Positions 1 to 11,966 of a stretch of DNA of 64,000 nucleotides are shown here, one piece after another. The DNA is from Cyclaneusma minus. Its lineage: Eukaryota > Ascomycota > Leotiomycetes > Marthamycetales > Marthamycetaceae. Where the stretch lies: NCBI GenBank assembly GCA_037179335.1, contig JAKZHN010000013.1, positions 186,001 to 250,000 of the forward strand, written 5' to 3'. Numbering within the stretch: position 1 is the first letter of the stretch; each line of letters starts with the position of its first letter. The notes beneath the pieces are model-generated. The model was not told where the DNA came from. It made no database searches and saw only the letters and a list, made by a program, of their open reading frames with translations. The translations under genes and the position numbers were made by a program.

Positions 1-850
1 TTTATGGGAAATGCGCTTCGATTAGGAAATACAAAGGGATCATGAAACCAACGTAGCAAGTGCTTTCTCCTGGTTGCATGACCTGGTTTTTGTCAATGAG
101 TACCGTGAACTCTCTGCTACCAAAGCATAATCAGGTCGCCTTGTTTGGATCAAGCTTTCTTTCTCGTCGAAGACTTTCTACTTGGAATAGTCAGGCGATT
201 TCAATGCCACGTGAGTTGGCCTCAAAAGCAAATGTTTCTGACTAGCGCAGTTTCCCCGCTCAATGAGGACGGGGCTTTTCGTGTTGACGTTGGGGCTATC
301 GAGTTGCAATTACTCCTGTAGCTTGACGGGGCCCGGGTGATAGATAAGTCACTCTATGGCACTATGAAATCGCCATACCAACCGTGTTTCGACAGTTCAA
401 CTAGCAAAGATCACTCGATCAACTTGATTGCTCATGAGGACATAGTGCTAGACTGGCTATCAAAATTCGGAACATCGAACTTTTAGTACACTTAACAGAC
501 AGAAAGTACGTGCAGCGATTCCTCGCCCGGCGGATCATTTCCTTGAATGTACTCCGACACGAGAAAGCTCTCCAAAGCCTGCCTTAATTAAGCAAGGAAT
601 CTAGCTCCGTCAGTGCCCAACCTTTCAACAAGCGTCAGGCAAACGGTCAGCCCAAGCCTATCAAAGCGGCAGCATCAGGACCCAACACAGGTATGTCACA
701 GGCCACTGCTCAAAGCGGGGGATTTCTCAGCACAGCGGCTCTGTGAATCACAATCAGGAATCATAGTGCTTCGGAAAATTGGGTCTCTCATGCGTTGCGA
801 TTTGTCTCTAAGATAGCTACCGACTACTCAGACTGCTGCATTCCGAAGCC
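1..850. other. No supported gene
   Basis: I see no convincing coding region in this left edge. The open frames are short, overlap on both strands and lack family signatures. Position 853 onward begins a short inverted copy of the tail of the neighbouring pseudogene. Confidence 0.4.
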
Positions 851-874
851 GGATGACAACAGAAGGGATCTCAC

Positions 875-996
875 ACCTGCCCAAATTCAGCTTGTTGCAG
901 ATGTGGTGAAGAGATTCCACATTTCAGCCTCCCACGGCAGCCCTGACCTCTAGGTATCTCTTCACCACATCTGCAACAAGCTGAATTTGGGCAGGT
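875..996. repeat. 41-bp perfect inverted repeat
   Basis: Bases 875-915 and 956-996 are exact reverse complements of each other (41 bp), separated by a 40-bp spacer. The right arm is the last coding stretch of the DUF6604-like pseudogene; the left arm is an inverted duplicate of it. Similarity continues imperfectly to about 861 on the left side. A foldback of this kind fits an inverted duplication at a break. A functional hairpin is possible but unsupported. Confidence 0.85.
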
Positions 997-3833
997 TTGA
1001 GACCCCTTCTCTCTTGGTCAATACCATCTTCCAAAATGCCAAAGACCATATGCGGATCCCTCCGCTCAACCCCGTCCCGTACCACTGAAGGGTACCGACA
1101 CTGTAGCTTTGTCTCCAGGCTACCGCGGATCGTTTTCAGCAGCATGCAGCATGCTTTGGTCAAGGCAACGTAGTTGAATTGAATTTCAGTAATGGCTTGG
1201 GGAAGAGCTTGCCAAAAATGCTGTAAGATTTGGAGCTGGGTCGGGTGGCGTCGCGCGTTACGTCTTTGGGTTTTCGATCCCATCTGGGATTCGGAAGGCT
1301 GGCAGAGGGGGCGCAGATCATCAACGAGCATTTCAAGTGACTTTTCCTTTCGAAATTAGTCACGAAGAATGACTGACAATGCGGTGGGCTGGTAATGCGT
1401 CCCGTTGACGTCCTCGAGGTGATTGAGGAGGCGTGTTTCGGCGAGAAACTGCCATTCCCTCGCCGGTCTCCTGGGATGTTCTGAGAGTTCCGTTGACCTT
1501 CTAAAGCGCCGACAAACTTCTTGTAGTGTCTGGCGCGATGTTTCTGGAGTGGTTACCACTAAAGAATGGATGCGATGAAACTCGTCCATTTCTGGCCATA
1601 TGACATCTTCAAGCAGTTTTAGCTGTTTGAGAGCCCTATAGAGTGCCCCCATAAGAAAGACTCCCGACTGGAAGTTACATAGATCGAGGCCGGCCTGCTC
1701 ATAATCAAGAGCAACAGAAATACTAGACATGCCGCACGCCATAGGGTTCTGCGACAACGAGAAATTTGGGTCGCTGGATGGCCGCACCAGCTCTATCTTG
1801 TCCAAACCCAGTATCTTCATATTCTCGACCATTTCCTGGGTGCTGATCTGCGGAAGTTGAAGTAAAATCTCCCTGCTTGGCTGGGGCTATAGGGCCCGTC
1901 GGAAGTAAACGCCATGTCCTATCGCTCGAACAAAGACTTCAGGGCTTTCTTCGACGTATCCAGACCTTTAATAGTCATTGCTTTTGTGACGTCCCCTTTT
2001 CCCGTGGCATGGGCCGGTCCGGTGACTCCCGTCGTTCTTGACTTCTGCATCGCGAGCAAAGAAGTAGGTATATCAGACGAAAAGCCAAATACAGGACCGT
2101 ATTTGTCCTCTTTAACTTGCGCCATCAAACTTGTCTTGAAATCCGGTACGTGAGGTCTGAGAACCCAGAAGTGTATAGTTTCCAAGACTGATTGGACGGC
2201 GAGGCCTTTTCTCTCGGGCCAAAGCATTCCTCTCCCAGAGAAAGCTCCGGTGGTAGCAATGACTTGTTCGATGTTCTGGCAAGACTGACGAAGATCTTGA
2301 TGTCCCTTCGTGACATTGCTACCCAGAATATCATGAATGTCCAGCAAAATCCGACAACCGAACACCAGGGATGTATGTAACACCCCGTTCATGCAGAAAT
2401 TGTGCAGGATCTCGTAAAGTAAGCTATTCAGTGGCGGCTTTGCATGTTTCCAATCATCAGGAAATGCTTGTTGTTCGAATCTCCGGGTTCAGTTGCAAAT
2501 CTCTGAGTCTATGATGAACTGCGACAGCAGCGTATCTTCCGTTTCTTTTCGATGCATGTAAGGTGTTATTAATACATCTAGGCACGAGAGATACTCCATT
2601 CTCATCGTGCATGCTGGGATAGGATATGACTCCATGGATCTAGGAGCCGAACCTTGCGGGCCACGAAGGAACTCGAATTTGCGCAGTGTCTTGAAAACTG
2701 ACAAGTAGACAAAATCATGCAGCGGACTTGGTTGCAGTGTAATAGTTGGTTGTAAGTGCTCCTCGGGAGTTTTCCCTTGGGCTAAACAGTCGGCATAATA
2801 AACGACGACTGCGATATCCGTGTAGGGGTTGTCTGTCGAGAGATGGTTCGGTGCCGCCATTAAAAGCTCTTTCTCGTTCTGCCTAACGAAATCGATGGCT
2901 ATCTCAGTGAGCAGACTGGCAGTCATAAGATCTACGTTCTCGTCCTTGTATCCTCGCCATACTTCTCCAAGAAAATCCTGTAGCCTGTGGAGGTCTTCAA
3001 AGAAGCAGAAGATCCTCAAACCCAACTCCGTGTCATTCGAGTCGCCTTCGATCTCATAAGCAGTCGCAGAAGAAGAGTCGCCAGCCGACATTGATGGCAA
3101 GCCCGCAAAGTCATCCAAGTCATCACCGTCCAATCCACCCTCGACTTCAAGCATTCCAAAGTGATTGGAACCACCTTGCAGATTTGCTCCATCAGTGTTG
3201 ATTACCTTCGCTTCAGAACTTTTCGAGTTTTCCTGGAAGCATGGCTTTAGCATACCAAGAATTTCCTCCAAGACCAGAATAAACCGTTCATGTGAATCGT
3301 TCAGCTGGGCCTCGTGGCTCTTTGCCTTGCGAAACCAGTCAGCACATCTTTTCCGGGCATCGATTGCACGTTGGAGAGTTTGTCGTAAGCCCTTTGGAGC
3401 TGCAATTGGGTTCGTCGCGGCGGCTACGGCCTCCGCTTGTGCCAGCAGTTCTTTGGCTGTCACGGTGTATTTGGCGGGCGAGGGTGGCTGCGTCGCGCCG
3501 GGATTCTTCTTTGTATTATTCTCTTGACGGTGATCGGCCTTGTATTTTGCGGCAGAGGCTGGGAGAGGGTGGGAGGTTCTGTCGGTAGGGTTTGTGGAAG
3601 ACTGGTGACCACAAGCTTTCGCCGCCGTGGCAAGCCCTAGCGGATGCGTCAGTCAAATGCCGGTGTGCTGTTCGAAAATACTGGGGGCGGCGCTGAGAGA
3701 CTCGCGGCGGGAGCGAGAGCCGGGTCAAGATCAAGGCGCTGGCTGGGTTGGCTGGGGGGATCTTACAGTTCGTGAACACGGACGTGTCCTTCTTGTATCT
3801 GGCATAGGAGCCAGAGAGGACCTCGGGAATCAT
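924..3833 (-). pseudogene. DUF6604-like protein, decayed copy
   Basis: This is a paralogue of the intact gene at 5605-8527, on the opposite strand. Exon 1 (3833-3767) encodes MIPEVLSGSYARYKKDTSVF. A 130-nt intron (3766-3637) splices in frame to WLATAAKACG, and the frame stays open to a TGA near 2489, giving a possible 404-aa N-terminal product. Similarity then continues past that stop (for example FGCRILLDIHDILG), meets a second stop near 1917, resumes in other frames as NPMACGMSS and WPEMDEFHRIH, and ends with QRRNARRHPT and VADVVKRYLEVRAAVGG at 924. There are therefore at least two in-frame stops and two frame changes. The first stop lies in a locally divergent stretch two codons shorter than the intact copy. 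The function of the family is not known to me. A truncated protein could still be made. Confidence 0.8.
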
Positions 3834-4174
3834 GACGGCTGGGAACGGGCGGTCGCCATCCAATCCGGGGTGTGGGAACGTGGTTGACTGGGGGTATGGC
3901 GTAAGGGCGCTGTGAGGAGACTTCGCTGCGCAAGTCACCTCGACGAACGAAAGAGCAGTCGTCGAAGGCCCAATACCGTCCGTTGAAGTCCGTTCGTGTG
4001 GTTACCCGATTGTTGTCTGCGCCAGGGTGGCGGTATGCCGTCGTCTTCGACGCGTCAAGGAAACATGAACCGTCATTCGCTTAAAGTTCAGCTTTTCAGT
4101 ATATAGAAGACATGCTGGTACGTGCCTAACCACGTGACCTGAACTATCTTCGGCTCCCCAGCCCTGTATACTAG

Positions 4175-5121
4175 TACAGTTAGGTGAAAAGAAATCCGAA
4201 ACTGCACTCCTACTAACTAGAAGATATACAGTGATTGGAAACATCCCAAATGACTGCACATGTTCTCAAGGATTAGGAATATCCGCAGTAATTCCAATAA
4301 CTGCAAATGTTCTCAAGCATTAGGAACTCCGAGTATTCGCAGTAATTGGAAATATTCTCGGTGATTGGGAGTATCCCTAGTAGTTGTGAGTATTCCCAAT
4401 GATTGAGAAGAAAGTTCAAACTCTTAAAATTCTGAAAACAGAAGTCCATAAACCACTACTATACATTTGTTTCAGATGGGGGGGTGTAAATGTTTTGAAT
4501 TCCACTGTATTTGGACCTGACCAGACACCGAGGAATTTTCTGTTATTATATGCAGAAATGCGGCAAACCCCAACCCCTTGGTTACGTGACTAGGAGCTGG
4601 CGAAAGTTCTTCAACCATCCTCTATTCACCTGACAGCCAGGCCGATCATGCTCACTTATCCGCAAGAAGAGCAATCCGAGTTCTACTTGGATCACGGAAC
4701 TTCAGGATCATTCCTAGCCAGCGAGTGACGTTGTCACGCTATACTAGCAACCTTGTTAAGTTGGGAGCTGGGAATGGCAGGCAGTATAAAAAAATGAGTG
4801 CAGAGTGGAAGCACAAGCTTCATAACATTGATAAGAAGACCGTAGCCAGCAGGGGAAAGGAGCGATGCGAAAAGAGTCTGCGCCCGATTTCTGAGCTCAG
4901 TTTGTAGCAGTGGTCAGAATGGACTTCTATTTTCAGTTACTTACGATTTCTCGTGTCTTATTCCTCTGAAATATTTCTAATTGTTCTGGATATTTTCAGT
5001 TTTTTGAAAAATTCCTAACCATTCTGAATTTAGGATACTCCCAGTCTTTTGGAATATTCGCAATTGTTGCGGATACTGCCAATTATTGGAGGGGGTGTCA
5101 GACTTCTTTCACCTAGATGTA
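4175..5121. mobile_element. Degenerate TIR element between the DUF6604 pair
   Basis: The ends at 4175-4210 and 5088-5121 are imperfect inverted repeats; both carry a TAGGTGAAA core beside an agtctga-like stretch. Inside each end is an array of GGAATATTC-like units every 18-20 bp (4225-4400 and 4950-5090), the same interior pattern as the MITEs at 30992 and 36465. A nested end-like sequence closes at 4510 with CCACTGTA. The central 540 bp has no recognisable transposase, only a 60-aa open frame at 4725-4907 that I cannot identify. Best reading: a non-autonomous, probably composite element of the same family. The exact borders are uncertain. Confidence 0.5.
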
Positions 5122-5604
5122 TATGGGGGGCTATGCATCACATAAGTATTGTTACGGGGGGCTTGAGGGGGTTACGATGGACCAGAAACGTTCTTGGTAT
5201 CCGGTGATAGCTATCGGGTCCTATAGCTCTATTTGAAACTATCGACAGAATGCGGAGCTGGCGGCTCTGCTGGATCTATATCTCGCTTGCCGATTAGGCT
5301 AGCGGTTATCTTTGCTGCCCGTCTCCATGCCACTTTTTCTCTCTCGATACAACGAACAGCTGGGGCGCACCGCCATCTCTCATATCGTGGACTCTCGACG
5401 CCGACTCCACGAGCATAGACATTGAACCCACAACATCTTTGTTTGGGCCTGATTGGCGCCACGATCGACTGAGCCCTCTGATCCCATTTCGTCCGTCTGG
5501 ACATATTCCTCGACCAAGGCGCTCCTTCGTCTTTTTAGATACACCTCCGATCACCGATATACCCACGTATTGCACAGCTTCATGGCAGCGACCAACGACG
5601 GCCC
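5122..5604. other. Upstream region of the intact DUF6604-like gene
   Basis: This 480-bp stretch separates the degenerate TIR element from the start codon at 5605. Open frames here are short, overlap on both strands and have no support. No clear TATA box was found; it presumably holds the promoter and 5' leader. Confidence 0.3.
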
Positions 5605-8527
5605 ATGATGCTTCCAGAAGTTCTTTCTGGCTCCTACGCCAGGTACAAGGAAGACATTTCTATTGTCACCGAATGTAAGTTCCCCCAATCAGTCCCAAAG
5701 ATTCTCACAGATCTCTTAGTCCTCGAACTGACGCAATCAATCAGGGCTTGCAAGAGCTTCGAAGACGTGTGGCTACATCTCTAAGACAAGATTTTCCGCC
5801 GAAGTACCGACCTCTAAATCATCCTCCGCCATAGCAGACGAGTGCAAACCCAAGTCCAGACGGCGCAAAAATCCCAGCGACAAGGAATCCGCGGCCTCAC
5901 AAAAACCTCGTGATATCAGATACACAGTCACTACGCAAGAGCTCCTCGAGCAAGCCAAAGCAGTGGCTGCAGCGGAAGGTGGACCTGTCGCAGCTCCGAA
6001 AGGCTTGCGCAATGTACTGGAGCGCGCCATCCGAGCACGGCAGAGATGTGCAGACTGGTTTAGGAAATCGAAGGGCGCCGACAAAGAACTCAATAGCACA
6101 CACCAAGGTTTTATCTCGGTGTTGGAGCAGTTACGCGAGATCTTGACTCCCTGTTTCCGCGAAGATGATACCACTACTAGCACAGATGGGCGCGCGGGCC
6201 AGGATCATACCAGGGGGGTTTCTGCTACGTCTACCGAAGCCGACCTCCCGTCTCTGGCCAGTAACTTGAACCGTTTCATATTGTTGGACGTTGAAGATCT
6301 CCTTGATTTCGAACATGATTCTGAAGACGAATCGGCGGCGGCTACTTACGACATTGAAGAGGAGTCCGACACTACCGCATTAAGTCTGCGTATTTTCTGT
6401 TTTTTCGAGGACATGCACAAGATCCAAGACTACCTAGGAGAGCAATGGAAAGCTTACAAAAATGGAGAGGTCGACCTGATGATCGTGAGCCTTATGACGG
6501 AACTAGCGATCAAGCTAGTTCAACAGAGCGAACAAGAGGTCCTGGAAGCTGCCCCCGAAACACTATCCAAGGAGAGCCCCTACGTTTGCATCGCTGTCAT
6601 CGCATTTTATGCCGATTCTTTAGCGCAAGGACTGGACCCAAACCTGAGATTACGTGCTAACAGCACGCTTCAACATACCCCTTTTGACGACTTCGTCTAT
6701 CTCTCAACAGCAAAGATCATCATGAAATTCACCTGGATGAGTACTATCACTCTGAAAGATGGTCACAACCTCCCCTACCCTGTTCCAACCATGAGATTGA
6801 GCAACGATTACATCTATTGCCCCGAGCTATTAGGCAATGCGTATATGGACCGGAAAGAGAGAGAAGACGAGTTATTGTCACAGTTATTCATCGACCTTCG
6901 AACGTGCGACTTGCTTTTACGAGAAGTCAAGAGAAGAAGAATGTTTCCCGACGCGACGGACCCTTTGCTCGACGCACTCAACAAAGGCTTGGCAAATTTT
7001 ATGAAGGATGGCATAGTTCATGTGTGGCTTGTCTTCGCGAGCAGGATTTGGCTCGACATTCTTGATACACTGGGCCACGAAACACCTCAAGGATACCAGG
7101 ACTTGCAAAAGTCTGGTAGCAAGATCAACCGTATTTTGGGCAGTACTATGGCCCCAGCCACCGTGCGTTGGTTCCGGTTTCGGGCAGAGGATGCAGAGCT
7201 CCTCATTGCGTTGGAAGAAAACACCCGGTGTTGGGTTGTAAATTCGAAATTGTCGCAATTGAAGGAGCAGTTGTTGGAGAAGCCAGCCGTGCCTATGCCT
7301 AACGCTGATCAGCCCGATGCTGAAGAGCCTGGCCTCATGAAGTTGTGGGTAAAGACACCAGTGCCACCTTTGTCCCCCATGGATGGTCCAAATTCCACTA
7401 AGAACGATGGTAATTCGCGAGTTCTGGGACACAAAAAGGCGAGTATGAAAGGCATCACGCCTAAAGCTCCGCATTTTGTGTTCCAAAACTCGGGAATCAT
7501 GGCGCCAAAACAGTCTACAAATGACAATAAGCAACGATCCCAAAGCCAGTACCTCGAAGCTGCTGTTGACGAGCTGAGGCAACGGAATAAGTACTTCCGA
7601 GAAAGCGATCGCTCCCCCGAGGAGCTTGCTAAGCTACAAGAAACCCTCGGAAATGCTCCATTCGAGTTTGTCAAGCCTTCCCCGGATTTGGAGTTCCCTT
7701 TCTCCTACAATCCAATGGCATGCGGAATGCTGAACCTGTCACTTGTGACAGACCTGAGCAAGGCAGCACTCGGTGCTTCCAACGGACTAGGCCTCGTCAA
7801 TATTGTACTAATCTTGTACGGTGCCCTCCAGCATTCAAAGCTATTGGGTGATATGAAATGGCCAGAGATGGAGCATATGATGCGAGTTCATTCGGAGACT
7901 ATTTACGGAAAGACAACTCCGAAAAACCTGAAGGATTTCTACCTGCATTATCAAAAAAGAATGAATACTTTGACGGTGTCAAATAACCGGCACAGCGCAA
8001 GCAGTCTTCCGACTCCGATGCAACAAACCCAGATTACAGCAATACTGGGCAGGTATTATTCCAGCAGCGAGTCGCTGCAGTTGTGTCTTTCGGAGCTGGA
8101 GTCTTTTTGCAGACCCTCAAATCTACAATTAGACACTAAGAGACAACGACGCAATGCTCGCAACAAACCTAGTCCGTTGCAGTTTCTCGCTCGTTTGCGG
8201 GAGGCTTTGCCTTCTGCTCTTGCAGATTTGCAACTGGATTATGTTGGGCTGACAAAAGAATGTATGACCCTTTTGAAAGGCATCCATGGCCATCTGGGCA
8301 GCCAGTTAGGTTTCGTCGTGGCATTTGCGAAGGAGGAGGCAGCTGCACGGGCCGAAGGTGGAATGTCTGAAGTGAAGCTTCTTCCGGTATTCCCGATTAT
8401 GATGCAGTGGAGTTTAAAGGAGGCTGTGGAGCAGGAGAAAGCTGGCAAGCTGGGAGCCAAGATCGAGGTTGCCAGCCAGGTGGTGAAGAAATTCCTCCAA
8501 GTGAAAGCGGCGGTGGCAAAAGCTTAG
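5605..8527 (+). CDS. DUF6604-like hypothetical protein, intact copy
   Basis: Two exons, 5605-5674 and 5745-8527, join in frame (GAA T|GG) to give 950 aa. The N-terminus reads MMLPEVLSGSYARYKEDISI, then WLARASKTCGYIS, a pattern I associate with the fungal DUF6604 domain (SYxRYKxDT...WLAxxAxxCGY). A basic linker is followed by TQELLEQAKAV and a helical region (AIRARQRCADWFRK) that is strongly conserved with the pseudogene at 924-3833. The remainder is mixed helical, with a Pro-rich linker around residues 540-600 and a conserved NPMACGM segment. There is no signal peptide or membrane span. The second ATG (5608) is an equally good start. The stop codon lies at the edge of a MITE-derived array, so the last few codons may derive from it. 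The function is unknown. Confidence 0.75.
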
Positions 8528-8768
8528 GAATATTCACAATATTTCGAAATATCCTAAGTGGTCAGGAGTGTTCCTAACAATTGGGAATATTCTGGACAAT
8601 TAGGAATATTCTAAATGATTACGACTATTCTAAAGAATCAGAAATATTCCAAGTGATTAGAAAATTCCGAAACTTCAAATAACTCGAAACAGAAATGCAT
8701 TCTGACCGGTACTACTCATCGGTATCAGAAAGGGGATGCAGACTTTTTTCCGTTTTCGTCCCACTGTA
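8523..8768. mobile_element. 5'-truncated MITE after the DUF6604-like gene
   Basis: An array of GGAATATTC-like units every 18-20 bp runs from 8527 to about 8680. The right terminal repeat at 8735-8768 (gcagactttttt, then CGTCCCACTGTA) matches the ends of the complete copies at 30992 and 36465. The left terminal repeat is not present in recognisable form; the sequence runs directly into the stop codon of the preceding gene, where caaaagcttagg may be a remnant of the caaaagtctgaa core. It probably contributes the 3'UTR of that gene. Confidence 0.6.
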
Positions 8769-9652
8769 TGTTTTACAAACTTCTCTTCTCTTTATATATC
8801 GTGTGACTCGTTCGTTCCACTCTTCCACAAACTTGCTAGTCATAAGATTAAGCCTCCAGTTCGGGCTTCCTCCTTCCAAGATTAAGTTTGGAACTTCGCA
8901 GCCCTCTTGCCCAGGTGGCGCCAGTTCCGGCGATTGCTCTTGCTCGACGGATTAGACGTGTAGTTGCTTTCTGTCATCATCTGCTCCGGCCACTTGACTC
9001 GATATGCGCTTTTGTTCATGTTGGGAATGAACTGCAGGTGTGTGCTTTAGTAATCAATGATCAACCCCCTAAGTTTGGCTTTGGCTTTATGAGTTCTTGT
9101 GATCTATGCTACTCGCTTGTATCAAGTTGTGGCTTTTGGTCCTTTTGAGAAATATAGGTCTTTCAACTTTCATCGTTTCGAGCCCTTCTGATCTTCGTAG
9201 TTGGATGATTGAGAGTTGGGACCCGGTCTGTCGTATAAGTTTTTGGTGAATGGGTGCAAGAAATACCAGACATGTTGAACTCCTGGATCTCGGGTGCTCA
9301 TCTCGAGCCATTGTGATCTGTACTGTGACTGGAAGCGAAAGCAATACTTGCAAATGTGAAGACGTCGGTGGCTCGCTTGACGGGCGACAAGATTCTAACC
9401 CCTGGCTTCCACCTTGTATGTTATCGCGCCCTTGTCCTTGATCTTATCACCGCTGCACGCTGACACCGAAAGTGGGACCGCACTCGAAAATCCCTGATCT
9501 CATTCGCCGCTGATACGACCAATCTGCATATTTTGACGGCAGTCGGCAGAGACTTTTGGAGGCGAGATGGCAAACAACAATTTTTGCGCCCGGGAGGTTC
9601 GATCCTCAGAATCTCTCACTGGCGAAGTCTTCTGGAGAACTAGACAGCAAAA
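8769..9652. other. Intergenic region, promoter side of MFS gene
   Basis: About 880 bp without a supported gene. Open frames here are short, mutually overlapping and without family signatures. It presumably holds the MFS promoter; I saw no clear TATA box. Confidence 0.3.
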
Positions 9653-11516
9653 ATGGCAACGAAGATCCATGATCAAACGAATATCCTGCCGAAAACTCGA
9701 TTGTTGATTGTCTTTGGCACAATGGCTTCCGGCCTGTTCACTTGCTTCCTTGACCAAAGCTCGATCGTCATCGGTAAATCCAAAACCCCATGGGGAAATC
9801 TAAAAATCCCATGACTGTCGCAATGCTAATAGTGACCAGGCCTTCCTACAATTGGACGAGACCTGGGTTGTGCGACGACGATAACATGGGCGGGGACGTC
9901 TGCCATGATTGCAAATACGGCTTTTCAAGTTTTGCACGGTCGATTGTCGGACATCTTTGGGCGTAAAATTGTGATCATTCTGGCCTTACTATTGCTGGCC
10001 GTCGCAGACTTGTGCTGTGGATTTGCGCAAACCGGAACCCAACTCTATGCCTTTCGAGGACTCGCTGGTGTGGCCTTTGGGGGTGTTCAAGCAACTGTCA
10101 TGATGATAGTGTCTGACATCGTCACATTGGAAGAACGTGGAAAGTCAGTAGTCCACCTTGTCCTTCGAACATTGCTGACCCTGACAGATACCAAGGAATT
10201 CTTGGTTCATGCATCGGACTCGGAAACACAGTTGGCCCCTTTATTGCCTCAGCTTTCATCGACAATACTTCTTGGCGAGACATGTTCTTCCTAATCGCAC
10301 CCTTGGCAGCGCTTGCTGCTGGGGTCATGATTATTCTTCTACCTCCGAGCAATATGCCCAAAGAAGATCTCAAGACCAAGTTGAGCAAGATTGACTACTT
10401 CGGTGTCATATCAAGTACTGCGGCCATCATCCTGCTTCTCATACCCATCTCAGGCCTTGGCAGCTTCTTCAATGTTCACAGCGCCATGGTAATTTCGATG
10501 TTGACTTTGGGTGCGATATGCTTCCTGGTCTTCGTTGTTGTCGAATGGAAAGTGGCAAAAATTCCAATGATCCCTCGTGAGTTTCCTCCCTCTCTTACGA
10601 AACTTGAGAGTCTTGGCCTAAGCAGTCACAGTACGTTTGTTCGGCTCAGTACCCCTAACTGCCATGATCATCCAAAATTTCTTCATTGGAATTGTCTACT
10701 ATGGCATCCTTTACTATATGCCCATCTACTATCAGTCGGCTCGCCAGTGGAGCACCCTGGTCTCTGCCGCACTGCTCGTACCACTCGTAGCCACCCAGTC
10801 CGTAGTTTCTGCTATGTCTGGATGGTACATATCATGGAAAGGCAGATACGGTGAAGTGATGTGGCTTGGCTTTATTCTCTGGACTATCACGACCAGCTTG
10901 CATTGTATCTTCAGCGGCACCACGCCAGAAGTCTCAATCGCATTCGTGCTAGTTTTCGAGGGTATTGCTGTCGGGTGCATCTTCCAACCAAGTAAGCATT
11001 CCACGACAGTTCACATACTCCCCACTAACGACTTCAGCTCTTATCGCAGCTCAAGCACACAGCAAGAAAGAAGATCGAGCAGTAGTTATTAGCACTCGAA
11101 ATTTCATTCGAGCGCTTGGAGGCGCTGTCGGTCTCGCCATCTCATCAACCATCTTCTCGAACGTCCTGCAAAGCAACCTCCCAGATACACTGCCTGAAAA
11201 CCTCACCCAAGAAATCCAAAGCTCCATATTCAGCGCCCCAGATGTATCCCAACTATCATCCGCAGATCGCAATGCTGTTCTTGACGCCTACATGGCGGCA
11301 TCTCACAGTGTTTTCATTCTGTGGGCTGCTGCTATGGGTCTGTGTCTGGTTCTTATGATATTCGTCAAGGACAAGGGTCTACAGCGGGCAGAAGAGAAGG
11401 CAGCTGTGGCTTCTGTACCAGAACCAAATGCGGAGGCAGCGGAAACTTCTGTCTTTGGTGCAGAGCAGAGTGATCAAGACACCGAAAAGCAGATACCTGC
11501 TAAAAGCACGGTTTAA
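9653..11516 (+). CDS. DHA2-family MFS multidrug transporter
   Basis: Five exons (9653-9773, 9840-10143, 10188-10576, 10632-10991, 11038-11516) join with correct phase at every junction to give 550 aa. The protein has the layout of the 14-helix drug:H+ antiporter-2 group: an early helix ending in SGLFTCFLDQSSIVIGLPTI, MFS motif A as GRLSDIFGRK (loop 2-3), RGLAGVAFGGVQ (helix 4), and LGSCIGLGNTVGPFI (motif C-like, helix 5). The late helices include LFGSVPLTAMIIQNFF and ALGGAVGLAISS. The acidic C-terminal tail lies in the cytosol. Such pumps export toxic compounds or fungal secondary metabolites across the plasma membrane; the substrate cannot be told. No biosynthetic genes sit beside it. The start was chosen because ATGGCAACG opens the frame directly before the first helix. 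Introns are 44-66 nt. Confidence 0.9.
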
Positions 11517-11966
11517 AGAGATCAAATTTCGCAAGCTTCATTTCTCGAGTCCATCGTGCAACTCGCCAGCAGCGGTGCATTGCACAACGAGTCTGTCGTT
11601 TCGGAACCTCTGGTTGAGATCCTGCGGGTGGGAGCAGTGGCGACCCGTAAATGACTGACCGTGGGTATTGGTACCCAATAAGCGACTGCACACCACACGT
11701 TTTTGTGAATTATTCACAGTCAGGCAGCGCAATATCTCCTAGCGCTGAGCTAGCATTTTCACTGGCGCGGGCTCCTGCTATCAAAGCTGGTCCCCAGCTG
11801 GCCTTCCGCAATCAAACTCCCACGTCCCTCGCCATATTTGCAGCAGTCTCGACCATAAATACCTTGGTCTCCCTCATCCTGAACTTTCGGATATCTGCAT
11901 CTTCAATCCTCATCGCAAGATTATCCTACCCCACCAATACCACGCGACCCACGCGACCCACGCGAC
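11517..11966. other. Intergenic region upstream of zinc-finger-like gene
   Basis: About 450 bp without a supported gene. The last 40 bp before the start contain a short tandem ACGCGACCC repeat (about 11940-11966). It presumably holds the MFS 3'UTR and the promoter of the next gene. Confidence 0.3.
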
